The notes: a model not told the origin generated them from the sequence alone. A stretch of DNA of 64,000 nt from Allotamlana fucoidanivorans (GCF_006265225.1 NZ_VDCS01000015.1:31989-95988), one strand, 5' to 3'. Shown: positions 1 to 9,398, counted from the stretch's first letter. Numbers and translations are program-made.

Positions 1-162
1 CTAAAGCGTGAATTTGACCCTGTTAATGTAAAAGAAGATTACCTCATTGAAGATATTTTGCAACGTAGTTTTCAAAGCGGATTGTTAGAGCGACAAAAAC
101 CAGCTATTGAGTTCGATTTTTACGATTTAACTGATAAGTGGATTTACAATAAAAAATCATAA
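1..162 (+). CDS. C-terminal end of an unidentified protein (partial)
   Basis: An open frame enters from the left edge and ends at TAA 160-162, leaving 53 residues. The tail is charged and ends in a DFYDLTDKWIYNKKS-like segment. I do not recognise a family from this fragment. It lies 2 nt before the hemolysin III-family gene on the same strand, so the two are probably co-transcribed. Only the stop and frame are secure. Confidence 0.6.
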   Translation, partial: LKREFDPVNVKEDYLIEDILQRSFQSGLLERQKPAIEFDFYDLTDKWIYNKKS

Positions 163-164
163 AC

Positions 165-794
165 ATGCGTGTGCAAACACCTTATGAGGAAAAGCTAAAT
201 ACGTGGACTCATGTCTTTGGTGTTTTTTTCGGTATTATAGCCTTAATATTACTCATGCTTAAAGCTTCTCTTAAAACAGATTTAAGCCTGTTTAGTGTTG
301 TTGTTTATGGTATTTCTATCGTGGTTTTATTTACGGCTTCAACCCTTTATCATGCGGTACATAATCTGCGACTCAAGCATTATTTTAGAATAGTCGATCA
401 TATAAGTATCTATTTTTTAATAGCTGGAACGTATACGCCCGTTTTACTTGTTAGTTTGATTGATTCAAAAGGCTGGTTATTATTTTGGGTAGTGTGGGGA
501 ATTGCCGCTTTTGGTGTGGTATTAAAATTGTTTTTTACTGGTAAGTTTGAGTTGTTTTCTACCCTGTTATATTTATTCATGGGATGGCTTATAGTTTTTG
601 ATTTTTCAAATTTATCGGGTGTTATAGGGAGTCAAGGGATTTTATTATTGTTCGCTGGAGGTTTGGCATATACAGTAGGTATTATTTTCTATGCCATTCA
701 GCGCATACCATATAATCATGTGATTTGGCACGTTTTTGTACTTGCAGGAGCTGTATTTCATTTTTTTATGATTTATTGTTATGTGTTATCTTAA
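165..794 (+). CDS. hemolysin III / PAQR-family membrane protein
   Basis: The 209-residue, multi-spanning (about seven segments) inner-membrane protein has the family's N-terminal EEKLNTWTHVFG motif (residues 8-19). It also has the S-x3-H motif (S59, H63), the DHISIYFLIAGTYTP segment (78-92) and the C-terminal HVIWHVFVLAGAVFHF histidines. These are the conserved, probably metal-binding, positions of the PAQR/YqfA superfamily. Length is normal. The cellular role of bacterial members is not well defined and the haemolysin name is historical. The start at ATG 165 lies 2 nt after the preceding stop, and the gene overlaps the following acetyltransferase gene by 14 nt, so it sits within an operon. 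Confidence 0.9.
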   Translation: MRVQTPYEEKLNTWTHVFGVFFGIIALILLMLKASLKTDLSLFSVVVYGISIVVLFTASTLYHAVHNLRLKHYFRIVDHISIYFLIAGTYTPVLLVSLIDSKGWLLFWVVWGIAAFGVVLKLFFTGKFELFSTLLYLFMGWLIVFDFSNLSGVIGSQGILLLFAGGLAYTVGIIFYAIQRIPYNHVIWHVFVLAGAVFHFFMIYCYVLS

Positions 795-1284
795 GGTTGC
801 TATTGTTCAGGCAAAAACACAATCAGATTGCAATCAAATAGCGCAATTAGCCAGTACTATTTGGAAAGCGCATTACATTCCCATTATAGGAAAACTACAA
901 GTAGAATATATGCTCCATAAGTTTCAGTCTTCTGAAGCTATTATGCATCAGATAGAAAACCAGATGGAATACTTCATGCTAAAGTATGAAAACAATCTTG
1001 TTGGTTATATGGCTATTAAACCAGAAAAGCACACCTTATTTTTAAGTAAAATCTATGTTTTAAAGGATTTTCAAGGAATGAATATAGGAAAAGCTGCCAT
1101 ACATTTCGTTGAAGTGAAAGCAAGGGCTTACAAGCTGAATAGTATCAGATTAACAGTAAATATACATAACAAAAATGCTATAGCGGCTTATGAGAAACTA
1201 GGATTTAAAAATACAGCATCCTGTGTTACCGATATTGGGAACGGATTTATTATGGACGATTATGAGATGAAGAAACGCTTATAA
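781..1284 (+). CDS. GNAT family N-acetyltransferase
   Basis: This 167-residue cytosolic protein has the GNAT fold signature. The acetyl-CoA pyrophosphate-binding motif (FQGMNIGKAA, near residues 97-106) follows the strand IYVLKD, and a C-terminal NKNAIAAYEKLGFK segment is typical of motif B. Members transfer an acetyl group from acetyl-CoA to an amine; the substrate cannot be read from sequence. The ATG at 781 overlaps the end of the PAQR gene by 14 nt, which implies translational coupling. Confidence 0.88.
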   Translation: MCYLKVAIVQAKTQSDCNQIAQLASTIWKAHYIPIIGKLQVEYMLHKFQSSEAIMHQIENQMEYFMLKYENNLVGYMAIKPEKHTLFLSKIYVLKDFQGMNIGKAAIHFVEVKARAYKLNSIRLTVNIHNKNAIAAYEKLGFKNTASCVTDIGNGFIMDDYEMKKRL

Positions 1285-1369
1285 GGTAAAATTTTATTAT
1301 TCAAAGATAACTTCTCATGTGTGTTAGCGATTGTATTCGTATACTTTTGAAACAGCAATACAAGTCACC

Positions 1370-2383
1370 ATGAAATCAAAGTTTCTTTCCATTTTAGTTT
1401 GTTTCTTTACTTTATTTGTAAAAGCACAAGAGTTACCACACCCCGCTAAGTTATTTGCTAATTTACCCGATTTTTGTCCAACGCCCGATGCTTTTGATAT
1501 AGCACCCGATGGTAGTTTGATAGTCTCCTGTCCTAATTTTTCAGATAAACATCAAAATGGTGTTTTAATTAAAATTACAAAGTCTGGTGTCATTTTAAAA
1601 TTAGCAGATGTTCCCGTATTAAAGGAAAGCGGTAAGGCGCAACCTATGGGTATTGCGTTTGACGAAGAAGGTGTATTGTACGTATGTGATAACCAAAGTA
1701 AAGGGCGTTTGTTACGTATGGAATTTGATGGTGATACACTTCAAAAAACAGATGTTGTGGCTTATAATTTTACGTCTATAAACGGAATTAGATATTACAA
1801 TGGAGCACTTTATGTTACCCAAACCAAATTGCCTAAGTTTAAAACAAAACATATGACTAGCGGTGTGTATCGTTTTAAAACCACAGATAGACATATTAAG
1901 ATACATAATGATAGTACCGATGCTAACTTAATATATACCGAGCAAACAGAAAACCCCAATAGGCAAGCTGGTTTAGATGGTTTGGTGTTTGATGATGCGG
2001 GACATTTAATAGTTGGTAATCTGGGAGATGCTAGATTGACAAAATTGGTTTTAAATGCGCAAGGAACTGTTGTTGAAAAAAAATTATTTGCACAATTACC
2101 ACTTAATACGGCACCCGATGGTATTAATAAAGATAAAAAAGGGAATGTGTATGTAGCAGGGTTTGCTCAGAATCAAATTTTTAAGATAGATGCTCAAAAG
2201 AACATTTCTTTGTTGGCGCAGTATCCAGATAATGATGGAGCAGATGGCGGTATTGATCAGCCAGCAGATTTAATTGTTTATGAAGATAAATTAGTGATTT
2301 CAAATTTTGATTTGATGGTTGCAAAAGGGATGGTGAATAAAAAGCACAGTAAACCTTATACCTTATCGTTTATACCTCTTTAA
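1370..2383 (+). CDS. secreted SMP-30/gluconolactonase-like beta-propeller protein
   Basis: I choose ATG 1370 because it begins a clean signal peptide (MKSKFLSILVCFFTLFVKAQ). The same frame extends upstream to a TTG at 1331 but encodes no secretory sequence there. The mature part has repeated propeller blades with motifs such as APDGSL, GIAFDEEGVLYVCDN, GLVFDDAGHLIVGNLGDA and APDGINKDKKGNVYVAGF. This is typical of the SMP-30/gluconolactonase/LRE family, which binds a divalent metal and hydrolyses lactones or similar esters. Export suggests a periplasmic role. The exact substrate is unknown. Confidence 0.8.
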   Translation: MKSKFLSILVCFFTLFVKAQELPHPAKLFANLPDFCPTPDAFDIAPDGSLIVSCPNFSDKHQNGVLIKITKSGVILKLADVPVLKESGKAQPMGIAFDEEGVLYVCDNQSKGRLLRMEFDGDTLQKTDVVAYNFTSINGIRYYNGALYVTQTKLPKFKTKHMTSGVYRFKTTDRHIKIHNDSTDANLIYTEQTENPNRQAGLDGLVFDDAGHLIVGNLGDARLTKLVLNAQGTVVEKKLFAQLPLNTAPDGINKDKKGNVYVAGFAQNQIFKIDAQKNISLLAQYPDNDGADGGIDQPADLIVYEDKLVISNFDLMVAKGMVNKKHSKPYTLSFIPL

Positions 2384-2393
2384 AAGACTAAAC

Positions 2394-2822
2394 TCATCCT
2401 TCAATAATGTCTTTGTATTCTTCAAAAAAAGATTCAAACCGACTCATAGTGTGATTGAAGAATTCCATAACATCGCGCCAAGTGTTTTTATTATGAACAG
2501 ATACTTTTTGTTCTAAAGGCACATAAATTCTTGAAATTTCTTTGTGATTTTCTAAAATATATGCCTCTTCATAATGCGCTTCGGGTAAATAGTGCTCTTG
2601 AAGAATAGATTGTAACGCTACTAATTTCTCCCAGTGTTTTATACGGTATTCTAAATCGTCTTCAAGGTCTAGCGCTACTAAAGCTTTTTTGGTATCAAAA
2701 TGAAATTTAAAACTAAGTCCTTTTAGTTTGGTATCATATAAAATCCATTTTCTCGGAAAAGATTTGCCAAAGCTAGTCCAAAACTCTTGTCGTAATAATC
2801 GCGATTCTTCTTTGCTAAACAT
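2394..2822 (-). CDS. DUF4268-type conserved protein
   Basis: This 142-residue cytosolic protein has an N-terminal EFWTSFGKSFPRKWILYDTK segment, a DLEDDLEYRIKHW stretch and a C-terminal helical region. The pattern resembles the DUF4268 family found alone in Bacteroidota and at the C-terminus of some nuclease-like proteins. No catalytic motif is evident in this stand-alone version. Its start lies 4 nt from the stop of the ZIP transporter gene, so the two form an operon. Function is unknown. Confidence 0.7.
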   Translation of the reverse strand: MFSKEESRLLRQEFWTSFGKSFPRKWILYDTKLKGLSFKFHFDTKKALVALDLEDDLEYRIKHWEKLVALQSILQEHYLPEAHYEEAYILENHKEISRIYVPLEQKVSVHNKNTWRDVMEFFNHTMSRFESFFEEYKDIIEG

Positions 2823-2826
2823 AAAA

Positions 2827-3504
2827 TTAAATCAAATAGGCAATACCAACACCTAAAATAATGGCTATAAATTTTGAAAGGTTAAACTTGTGGCCTTCAC
2901 CACTTTCAAATAAAATGGTTGTTGAAATATGCAGAAAAATACCAATAACTAAGGCATTAATGCTATGAGCAAAATGAATATCGAAATTAGCCGTATTTGA
3001 TATGTACGTGCCTAACGGTGTCATACCTGCAAAGACAATTAAAAAGGCAGCGATTTGCGTTTTACTAAAATTTGACTGAAACAAAAACATAGTAATTAAA
3101 GTAGCAATAGGTACTTTATGCACTAAAACACCATATACCATGTCATTATGCTGATGAATGGGGAATCCTTCTAAAAAGCTATGAATACATAAACTAATAA
3201 ATAATAACCAAGGGAAAGCGGTTTCATGCTTATGGATATGCACATGCCCGTGCTCGGCACCTTTTGAAAACAATTCAAGGACTATTTGCAGTAAAATGCC
3301 ACTCATAATAAACAAGCCTGTAAGCTTCGTGTCTAAATGTTCATAGACTTCTGGCAGCAATTCAAAAAGGGTAAGTGCTAATAAAAAAGCACCGCTAAAA
3401 GAGAGGAGCAGTTTAGTATTCCAACTTTTTTTATTTTTGGATAATTTAGCAATAATAACGCCTATAATAACCGCGTAAATAGGAAACAAATATTTATTCA
3501 TCAA
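2827..3504 (-). CDS. ZIP family metal transporter
   Basis: The 225-residue membrane protein has about eight hydrophobic segments and a histidine-rich loop (AEHGHVHIHKHE) between TM3 and TM4. The metal-site motif HSFLEGFPI on TM4 and HKVP on TM5 are diagnostic of ZIP (Zrt/Irt-like) transporters. These move zinc, iron or other divalent cations into the cytoplasm. Length is normal for a bacterial ZIP. It is upstream of, and probably co-transcribed with, the DUF4268-type gene. Confidence 0.9.
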   Translation of the reverse strand: MMNKYLFPIYAVIIGVIIAKLSKNKKSWNTKLLLSFSGAFLLALTLFELLPEVYEHLDTKLTGLFIMSGILLQIVLELFSKGAEHGHVHIHKHETAFPWLLFISLCIHSFLEGFPIHQHNDMVYGVLVHKVPIATLITMFLFQSNFSKTQIAAFLIVFAGMTPLGTYISNTANFDIHFAHSINALVIGIFLHISTTILFESGEGHKFNLSKFIAIILGVGIAYLI

Positions 3505-3554
3505 TACTAATCTATGCTCTAAATGTATAAAACAATATTCGGCTTTTTTTGGGG

Positions 3555-4286
3555 TTATTTAAAAATCATCACTAATCGTTCAGAGGTTTTCGGGCTATAT
3601 TTTCGCAATTTATAATCTCCAAAAACATCCAATAAATACACACCAGCAGCCTCAAAAAGGGCTTCAAAATCTTGTAGAGAAAAGGCTCTTACACGTTCTT
3701 GAAAATGATATAGTTTTTCATTTGTTGTAAAGGTAATATCTTTTATAATATAGCCATCTTCAACATATCTCTTTAGATTAAACGTAATATCATTAACTGT
3801 TTTTGTTTCTTCAGGCACTAAATGATTAATTACAAACGGACTATTCATAAAATCAATTACACCAAATCCGTTGGCATTTAAATTAGCCTTTATGGCTTTT
3901 ATGGTTTTCAAGTTATTGGCGTCATCTTCAAAATACCCAAAACTGGTAAACAAATTAAATACGGCATCAAAGGGTTTATGATAAGGTTTACACATATTAT
4001 GCACATCAAAATGTAATCTGTGATTTTCAAACTGTTTGGCATAACGAATACTGTTTTCACTCAAATCAACGCCTGTTACATCATACCCTATTTTGTTTAA
4101 ATAGCGGGCATGACGTCCTTTACCACAAGCCAAATCTAAAATGGTTCCATGTTCTGGAATATTCAAATAATCGGTAAGCGTATCCATAAACGCCCGGGCT
4201 TCGGTGTCATCTCTGTCTTTATATAAAATGTGATAAAATGGCGTGTCAAACCAAGAAGTAAACCAATTTGTTGTATTGTTTGTCAT
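3555..4286 (-). CDS. class I SAM-dependent methyltransferase
   Basis: The 243-residue cytosolic protein contains the SAM-binding motif I DLACGKGRHARYL (51-63), followed by the acidic strand end VTGVDLS. A later AVFNLFTSFGYFEDD segment is characteristic of methyltransferase domain 25 proteins. The methyl acceptor is not predictable. The gene is divergent from the THUMP methyltransferase gene, across a 261-bp intergenic region with a perfect 10-bp inverted repeat 18 nt upstream of this start. Confidence 0.85.
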   Translation of the reverse strand: MTNNTTNWFTSWFDTPFYHILYKDRDDTEARAFMDTLTDYLNIPEHGTILDLACGKGRHARYLNKIGYDVTGVDLSENSIRYAKQFENHRLHFDVHNMCKPYHKPFDAVFNLFTSFGYFEDDANNLKTIKAIKANLNANGFGVIDFMNSPFVINHLVPEETKTVNDITFNLKRYVEDGYIIKDITFTTNEKLYHFQERVRAFSLQDFEALFEAAGVYLLDVFGDYKLRKYSPKTSERLVMIFK

Positions 4287-4303
4287 ATGTTATTTATAGG
4301 GTT

Positions 4304-4330
4304 ACCTAGTGTTTTTAAGTAACACTAGGT
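4304..4330. promoter_or_regulatory. 10-bp perfect inverted repeat between divergent genes
   Basis: ACCTAGTGTT (4304-4313) and AACACTAGGT (4321-4330) are perfect inverted arms around a 7-nt loop, 18 nt upstream of the minus-strand methyltransferase start. It could be an operator or a leader hairpin. A terminator seems less likely because neither flank carries a long T tract directly. Confidence 0.4.
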
Positions 4331-4501
4331 CTGGCTTTTCACTATATCTTTTTTGTGTACTAGCATAAGAATTCGTTTTACCTTAATAAAATAAGGAAAG
4401 TGTCTATTTTAATAAAAACACCTGAAATACACAAAAAAGGATGCCGTTTCAATCCTTAACCCGAATTATCAATAATCTTTACGTTTGCCGCAAAATTACA
4501 T

Positions 4502-4509
4502 TATTTTTG
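4502..4509 (+). promoter_or_regulatory. candidate Bacteroidota -7 element (TATTTTTG)
   Basis: TATTTTTG matches the Bacteroidota -7 consensus TAnnTTTG and lies 38 nt upstream of the ATG at 4548. The nearest TTG upstream (4485-4487) is only 14 nt away, shorter than the usual 17-23, so the -33 element is weak. It supports starting the gene at 4548 and not at the TTG at 4485. Confidence 0.45.
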
Positions 4510-4547
4510 CAACCTATCAGGATGTAAAAGTCTATCAGACGAAAAAA

Positions 4548-5705
4548 ATGGCAGAAAATTTCAACATGGTAGCCAAAACCTTATTTGGCTTTGAAGATTT
4601 ATTGGAAAAAGAATTGGTTCAATTAGGTGCTCAAAATGTACAGAAAGGCGTGCGTAATGTCTCTTTTGTGGGTGATAAGGGGTTTATGTATAAAGCCAAT
4701 TTAGGGTTGCGCACAGCCATAAAAATCTTAAAACCTATTCGTAGTTTTAATGTAAGAAATGAAAAGGATTTGTATGATAAAATTTATGACATGAATTGGT
4801 CTGAGTATTTAAAGCCAACAGGGTCTTTAGCTATTGATGCTACTATACACTCTGATTTGTTTTCTCATTCCCTTTTTATCGCTCAAAAAACCAAGGATGC
4901 CATTGTAGATAAGTTTAGAGATACAGTTGGGCAGCGCCCAAATGTAGATTTAAAGTTTCCTGATTTGAAAATCAATGTACATGTTGATAGAAGAAAATGC
5001 ACCATTTCCTTAGATTCATCAGGTGATTCCTTACACAAAAGGGGCTATAAAACGGCGACTAATATTGCTCCTATAAATGAAGTATTGGCAGCAGGCTTAA
5101 TTATGCTTTCTGGGTGGGACGGGCAATGTGATTTTATGGATCCTATGTGTGGTTCTGGTACCATGCTTATTGAAGCCGCTATGATTGCTTGCAATATTCC
5201 TCCAAATCTAATGCGAAAAGAATTTGCCTTTGAGCGCTGGCAAGATTGGGATGTTGATTTATTTGAAAAAATAGAAGAAAGTTTATTAAAAAAGACGCGA
5301 GATTTTCATTATAAAATTGTGGGCTATGATAAAGCGCCTAGTGCGGTGTTTAAAGCTAAAGACAATGTAAAAAATGCTCAATTAGAAGATTTTGTTGAGG
5401 TAAAGCATGAAGATTTCTTTAAAACCCAAAAAGGTGGTGAAGGTAAATTGCATATGGTGTTTAATCCACCCTACGGAGAGCGCTTAAATATTGATATGCA
5501 GGCTTTTTATAAAAATATAGGTGATACATTAAAACAAAATTATCCAGGAACAGAAGCTTGGTTTATCACATCAAACCTTGATGCTTTAAAATATGTTGGT
5601 TTGCGTCCTTCTAGAAAAATTCAACTATACAATGCCAAGCTGGAATCACGTTTTGTAAAATACGTTATGTATGAAGGTAGTAAGAAAGGAAAGTATATGA
5701 AATAA
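4548..5705 (+). CDS. THUMP-domain class I SAM-dependent RNA methyltransferase (RlmL/YpsC-like)
   Basis: The chosen start is ATG 4548 (385 residues). The frame opens earlier at a TTG (4485), but that lies upstream of the likely -7 element. A THUMP RNA-binding domain (about 45-155) precedes an UPF0020-type methyltransferase domain with motif I DPMCGSGTM (198-206) and the catalytic NPPYGER motif (306-312), typical of guanine-N2 methylation. By family it probably methylates 23S rRNA (RlmL N-terminal type). The length matches the single-domain bacterial versions, without the RlmK half found in E. coli. Confidence 0.9.
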   Translation: MAENFNMVAKTLFGFEDLLEKELVQLGAQNVQKGVRNVSFVGDKGFMYKANLGLRTAIKILKPIRSFNVRNEKDLYDKIYDMNWSEYLKPTGSLAIDATIHSDLFSHSLFIAQKTKDAIVDKFRDTVGQRPNVDLKFPDLKINVHVDRRKCTISLDSSGDSLHKRGYKTATNIAPINEVLAAGLIMLSGWDGQCDFMDPMCGSGTMLIEAAMIACNIPPNLMRKEFAFERWQDWDVDLFEKIEESLLKKTRDFHYKIVGYDKAPSAVFKAKDNVKNAQLEDFVEVKHEDFFKTQKGGEGKLHMVFNPPYGERLNIDMQAFYKNIGDTLKQNYPGTEAWFITSNLDALKYVGLRPSRKIQLYNAKLESRFVKYVMYEGSKKGKYMK

Positions 5706-5943
5706 AGAATGACCTATCATGTGCTTACTGTAAGATAGTCAATGCTTTATGAGAAGTCCTGACACCGCTCAAATGCACTAGCATCTGAATGGTTATTACG
5801 TCCAATTCACGTTTTTTTAGTTTTTTCACAACTACTCACACTTAATTTCTATGTTCTGAAGTTACTAAAATTGTGCTGTCTATCCATTTCGTTTATTGAA
5901 AAAGAAAAGCGAAATAAAAGATACGGTACGGTTATGAAGGGTA

Positions 5944-6708
5944 TTATTGCTTTTTATCCGTTTTTTGATATAGTGGAATTCTGTATGATAAGGTATAGCT
6001 ATATCCAACCCCAATAGAACTGCCATCATAATTTTTATTGAAACCAGGAATATATAAATTAGCAAAATTACCCGGGTCTTTTTCGTTAACCAAAAACTTA
6101 AGTTGCACATTTAAGCCCATAAAGAAATTGGTAAATAACTCGGCCTTTATACCTAACATTAATTCTGCCCAGAACGCTGTTAAGTCTTTAAACTCTATTT
6201 TTTCGGTTAGGGTAAGCTGCGGTGACCAATATTGATTGGTTGTATAAATAGAGGCACTATTTAAATCATGACTAAAGGTGCTGGCGCCAACTCTAAATCC
6301 CGCAAAAATCATATTATCCATGTCGAGCCAGTTTTCATACATATTGTAGTCGATTCCCGCTTTTAAGTAGCTTCCAGACGTTGTAATATCAAGATAATCT
6401 GTGATGGTATTGCGTTCTTCAGTACCTAATTCAGCAGCTATATACAAGTCTTTTTTTAACCTAAAATCACCAAGAATTTCAAAACCTGTATAATCATCAT
6501 CAATTGATGATCTTATAATTTTACCGATATCAACCCCTAACCGAAGTCCGTATTTTAGCTTAACTTCTGAAGCGTCATTGCTTTTAGAAGGGATCGCTTC
6601 ATCATTTACAGTTGGTATACTATCGTTTTGAGCTAGGGAGTTAAAGCTCAAAACAAGTGTGATTACCAGTATACTAATGCGTAATATTGAAGTGTGTTTG
6701 AAAATCAT
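5944..6708 (-). CDS. DUF6048-like outer-membrane beta-barrel protein
   Basis: The 254-residue protein starts with a signal peptide (ILRISILVITLVLSFNSLAQ). It continues as alternating amphipathic strands (LKYGLRLGVDIGKIIR, DLYIAAELGTEERN, MIFAGFRVGAS) and ends in an aromatic strand region, consistent with a small beta-barrel. It overlaps the end of the upstream envelope gene by 35 nt. The rlmD / small lipoprotein / barrel arrangement is a recurring flavobacterial neighbourhood that I associate with DUF6452 and DUF6048. Function is unknown. Confidence 0.7.
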   Translation of the reverse strand: MIFKHTSILRISILVITLVLSFNSLAQNDSIPTVNDEAIPSKSNDASEVKLKYGLRLGVDIGKIIRSSIDDDYTGFEILGDFRLKKDLYIAAELGTEERNTITDYLDITTSGSYLKAGIDYNMYENWLDMDNMIFAGFRVGASTFSHDLNSASIYTTNQYWSPQLTLTEKIEFKDLTAFWAELMLGIKAELFTNFFMGLNVQLKFLVNEKDPGNFANLYIPGFNKNYDGSSIGVGYSYTLSYRIPLYQKTDKKQ

Positions 6709-7252
6709 CTTCTACAGATTGGTTGTCTGATAAAGGAATACTAGACAACATCCAGTTATCTTCATCAGGTTCAATAGTTAGGGTTACGTTTTTATATATA
6801 GTTTTATAGCCACAAGCTCTTGATACGTAAACTTCTTCACGGCTAAATCCCATTGATATTGTATCGGCATTGCCATCAATAAAATCATCAGAAGGATCAT
6901 TAGGTGTGCCGTTGTCATTTATAAAAGCATCTTTAATAAGAACGAACTTTGTAGCATTCTCGGTTGTTTTAAGCGGTAAGCGTATCTCATCGGTCTGACT
7001 TAAAAAATTGTAGTCCTCGAGTATCTTATCGGTATCTGCTGGCATCGGATTCGTGTAAAAATCGGAGCCAATAGCCACCAACTTAAACACATTTTTTTTA
7101 TTGTCACCGTTTTGTGCATCATATAAGTCTATAACCAGCCTTGGTGTTGTGGGGGTGCCTGCAGGGCAGATGTCATCAGGTTCACAAGCTAATGAGATAG
7201 CCACGGCGGCCAGAAGCAATAAAGGAATAAATACTAATTTATAATACTTCAT
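6674..7252 (-). CDS. DUF6452-like lipoprotein
   Basis: This 192-residue protein has an N-terminal hydrophobic segment ending in AISLACEPDDICP, a lipobox with Cys at about 23. It contains IYKNVTLTIEPDEDNWM near its end. It lies between rlmD (40 nt away) and the DUF6048-like gene, which it overlaps by 35 nt, so all three are likely one transcript. It is predicted to be a periplasm-facing lipoprotein. No function is known to me. Confidence 0.72.
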   Translation of the reverse strand: MKYYKLVFIPLLLLAAVAISLACEPDDICPAGTPTTPRLVIDLYDAQNGDNKKNVFKLVAIGSDFYTNPMPADTDKILEDYNFLSQTDEIRLPLKTTENATKFVLIKDAFINDNGTPNDPSDDFIDGNADTISMGFSREEVYVSRACGYKTIYKNVTLTIEPDEDNWMLSSIPLSDNQSVEDDFQTHFNITH

Positions 7253-7291
7253 ACGTTGTTTGCAATAATACGTTATCCAGACTAAATTTAT

Positions 7292-8704
7292 TTATCGACG
7301 CTCTAAAAGTACAACATTTTCTACATGAAATGTTTGTGGAAACATATCAACAGCCTGTGTTTTTGTAACTTTATAATGGCTGTCCATCAAAGCTAAATCT
7401 CTAGCTTGTGTAGCACTGTTGCAGCTTACATAAACTACTTTTTTAGGCGCAATGTTTAGAATTTGTTGTACCACATCTTTATGCATTCCATCTCTTGGCG
7501 GATCTGTGATAATGACATCAGGAACACCATGGGTTTTTATAAAAGCATCATTGAATACATTTTTCATGTCACCAACAAAAAATTCAACGTTATGAATCGC
7601 ATTTAATTGTGCATTTTCTTTAGCTGCAGTAATAGCATCAGGCACAGATTCCACTCCTATCACTTTACTGGCTTGTTTTGCTACAAACTGTGCAATAGTT
7701 CCTGTTCCTGTGTATAAATCGTAAACCAATTCTTTACCTGTTAAATTAGCAAAATTTCGGGTTATTTTATAAAGCTCATAGGCCTGTTCTGAATTAGTTT
7801 GATAGAAAGATTTGGCATTTATCTTAAACTTTAAACCTTCCATTTCTTCAAAAATATGGTCATTGCCTTTGTAGCAAATAACGTCTTGATCATAAATGGT
7901 ATCATTTGCTTTTCCATTAATAACGTATTGTAAAGAGGTTACTTCAGGGAAGGTATCATCAATATAATTCAATAAAAGTTCACGCTTTTCTTTATTGTCC
8001 TTAAAAAACTGGATCATAACCATAACATCACCCGTAGTTGATGTTCTAATCATCATGGTACGCAATAAACCAGTTTGGTTTCTGGTATTGAAAAAATCTA
8101 AACCGTGATCAATAGCAAAGGCTTTAACACCGTTTCTTATGGTGTTAGATGGGTCTGCCTGCAGATAACATGTTTTTACATCTAGTATCTTGTCCCACAT
8201 TCCCGGAATATGAAACCCTAAAGCATTTTTATCACTCAAATCTTGGTCTGATTGAATTTCATCAAGCGTTAACCAACGGCTATCACTAAATGAAAATTCC
8301 ATTTTGTTTCTATAAAAGTACTGATTTTTAGAACCAAGAATAGGGGTTACTTCAGGCAGTTCAATATGGCCAATACGAGTTAAGTTATTGGTAACTTCTT
8401 TTTGTTTATAGAAAAGTTGATGCTCATAGGCCATATTTTGCCATTTACATCCGCCACAAGTTCCGAAATGCGAACAAACAGGTTCCGTGCGTTTTTCAGA
8501 ACGTTTGTGAAATAGGGTGGCTTTACCTTCATAATACGCTTTACGCTTTTTAAACGTTTGTACATCAACAATATCGCCGGGAACAGCATTTGGTAAAAAG
8601 ATCACTTTTCCGTCAGGAGCCTTAGCCACAGTTTTGCCCTTGGCACCTGCATCAATGACTTCTATATGCTCAAAAATTTGCTTTCTTGATTTTTTTCTAG
8701 ACAT
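7292..8704 (-). CDS. rlmD: 23S rRNA (uracil-1939-C5)-methyltransferase RlmD/RumA family
   Basis: The 470-residue protein has an N-terminal TRAM RNA-binding domain (about 10-65). The [4Fe-4S] cysteines are C77, C83, C86 and C179. The SAM motif YTGTGTIAQF is present, as are DPPRDGMH and the catalytic nucleophile Cys 428 in YVSCNSATQ. It methylates C5 of a uracil in 23S rRNA. It is the first gene of a likely operon with the two small envelope genes downstream. The RumA/RlmCD subfamily cannot be separated with certainty without alignment. Confidence 0.92.
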   Translation of the reverse strand: MSRKKSRKQIFEHIEVIDAGAKGKTVAKAPDGKVIFLPNAVPGDIVDVQTFKKRKAYYEGKATLFHKRSEKRTEPVCSHFGTCGGCKWQNMAYEHQLFYKQKEVTNNLTRIGHIELPEVTPILGSKNQYFYRNKMEFSFSDSRWLTLDEIQSDQDLSDKNALGFHIPGMWDKILDVKTCYLQADPSNTIRNGVKAFAIDHGLDFFNTRNQTGLLRTMMIRTSTTGDVMVMIQFFKDNKEKRELLLNYIDDTFPEVTSLQYVINGKANDTIYDQDVICYKGNDHIFEEMEGLKFKINAKSFYQTNSEQAYELYKITRNFANLTGKELVYDLYTGTGTIAQFVAKQASKVIGVESVPDAITAAKENAQLNAIHNVEFFVGDMKNVFNDAFIKTHGVPDVIITDPPRDGMHKDVVQQILNIAPKKVVYVSCNSATQARDLALMDSHYKVTKTQAVDMFPQTFHVENVVLLERR

Positions 8705-8837
8705 GCTGCAAAAATAATAATAGCCACTAATAAAAGTACTTTTATTTCTGTTAACTTTAATAGATTTTAATTTTAATCAAAATATAATGAACCTTTTTAA
8801 AGACTTAGCGTCTATAGTATAAAGAGTGGTAACATCA

Positions 8838-9398
8838 ATGCGGAAAAAACAGCAGTTAGTTGATAAACAATTAATTATAGAGTATCAGTCGGGACATGTA
8901 AAAGCATTACCTGTTTTGGTAAAGCGCTGGCATAAAACATTCTGCGAAAAAGCGTATTGGATTACAAAAGATGCTGATGTAGCAAAAGATATTGCTCAAG
9001 AAAGTTGGACCACTATTATTACAAAATTGCCCCATTTAAAAAAGGCAGAAAGTTTTGGTAGCTGGGCCTTGCGAATCGTTTACACAAAGTCGTTAGATTT
9101 TATAAATGAAACGCAAAGAATTAATAAGAATAAGGAAGTTTTTAAGGTTTCAGAAAAAACAAAATTATTAGAAGATCAAGAAGTTGATTTAATACTAAAA
9201 CAAAGGCTTATACATGTAATAAATGAGTTACCAGAAACACAGCAAGCTGTTATAAAATTGTTTTACGTTCAAGAGTATTCAATTAAAGAGATAGGTGATA
9301 TTTTAAATGTATCTGTAGGAACCGTAAAATCTAGGTTGTTTACCGCAAGAGAAAAATTAAAGGAGGTATTAATAAAAAACAAGAATTATGAAAACTAA
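8838..9398 (+). CDS. ECF-type RNA polymerase sigma factor (sigma-70 family)
   Basis: I prefer ATG 8838 to the GTG four codons upstream at 8826. The protein of about 186 residues contains sigma region 2 (DADVAKDIAQESWTTIITKL, then FGSWALRIVYTKSLDF). It also contains region 4 with the helix-turn-helix LPETQQAVIKLFYVQEYSIKEI and DILNVSVGTVKSRLF. It directs RNA polymerase to a small regulon. Its end overlaps the next gene by 11 nt, and that neighbour is a small two-helix membrane protein that could act as its regulator. Confidence 0.88.
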   Translation: MRKKQQLVDKQLIIEYQSGHVKALPVLVKRWHKTFCEKAYWITKDADVAKDIAQESWTTIITKLPHLKKAESFGSWALRIVYTKSLDFINETQRINKNKEVFKVSEKTKLLEDQEVDLILKQRLIHVINELPETQQAVIKLFYVQEYSIKEIGDILNVSVGTVKSRLFTAREKLKEVLIKNKNYEN

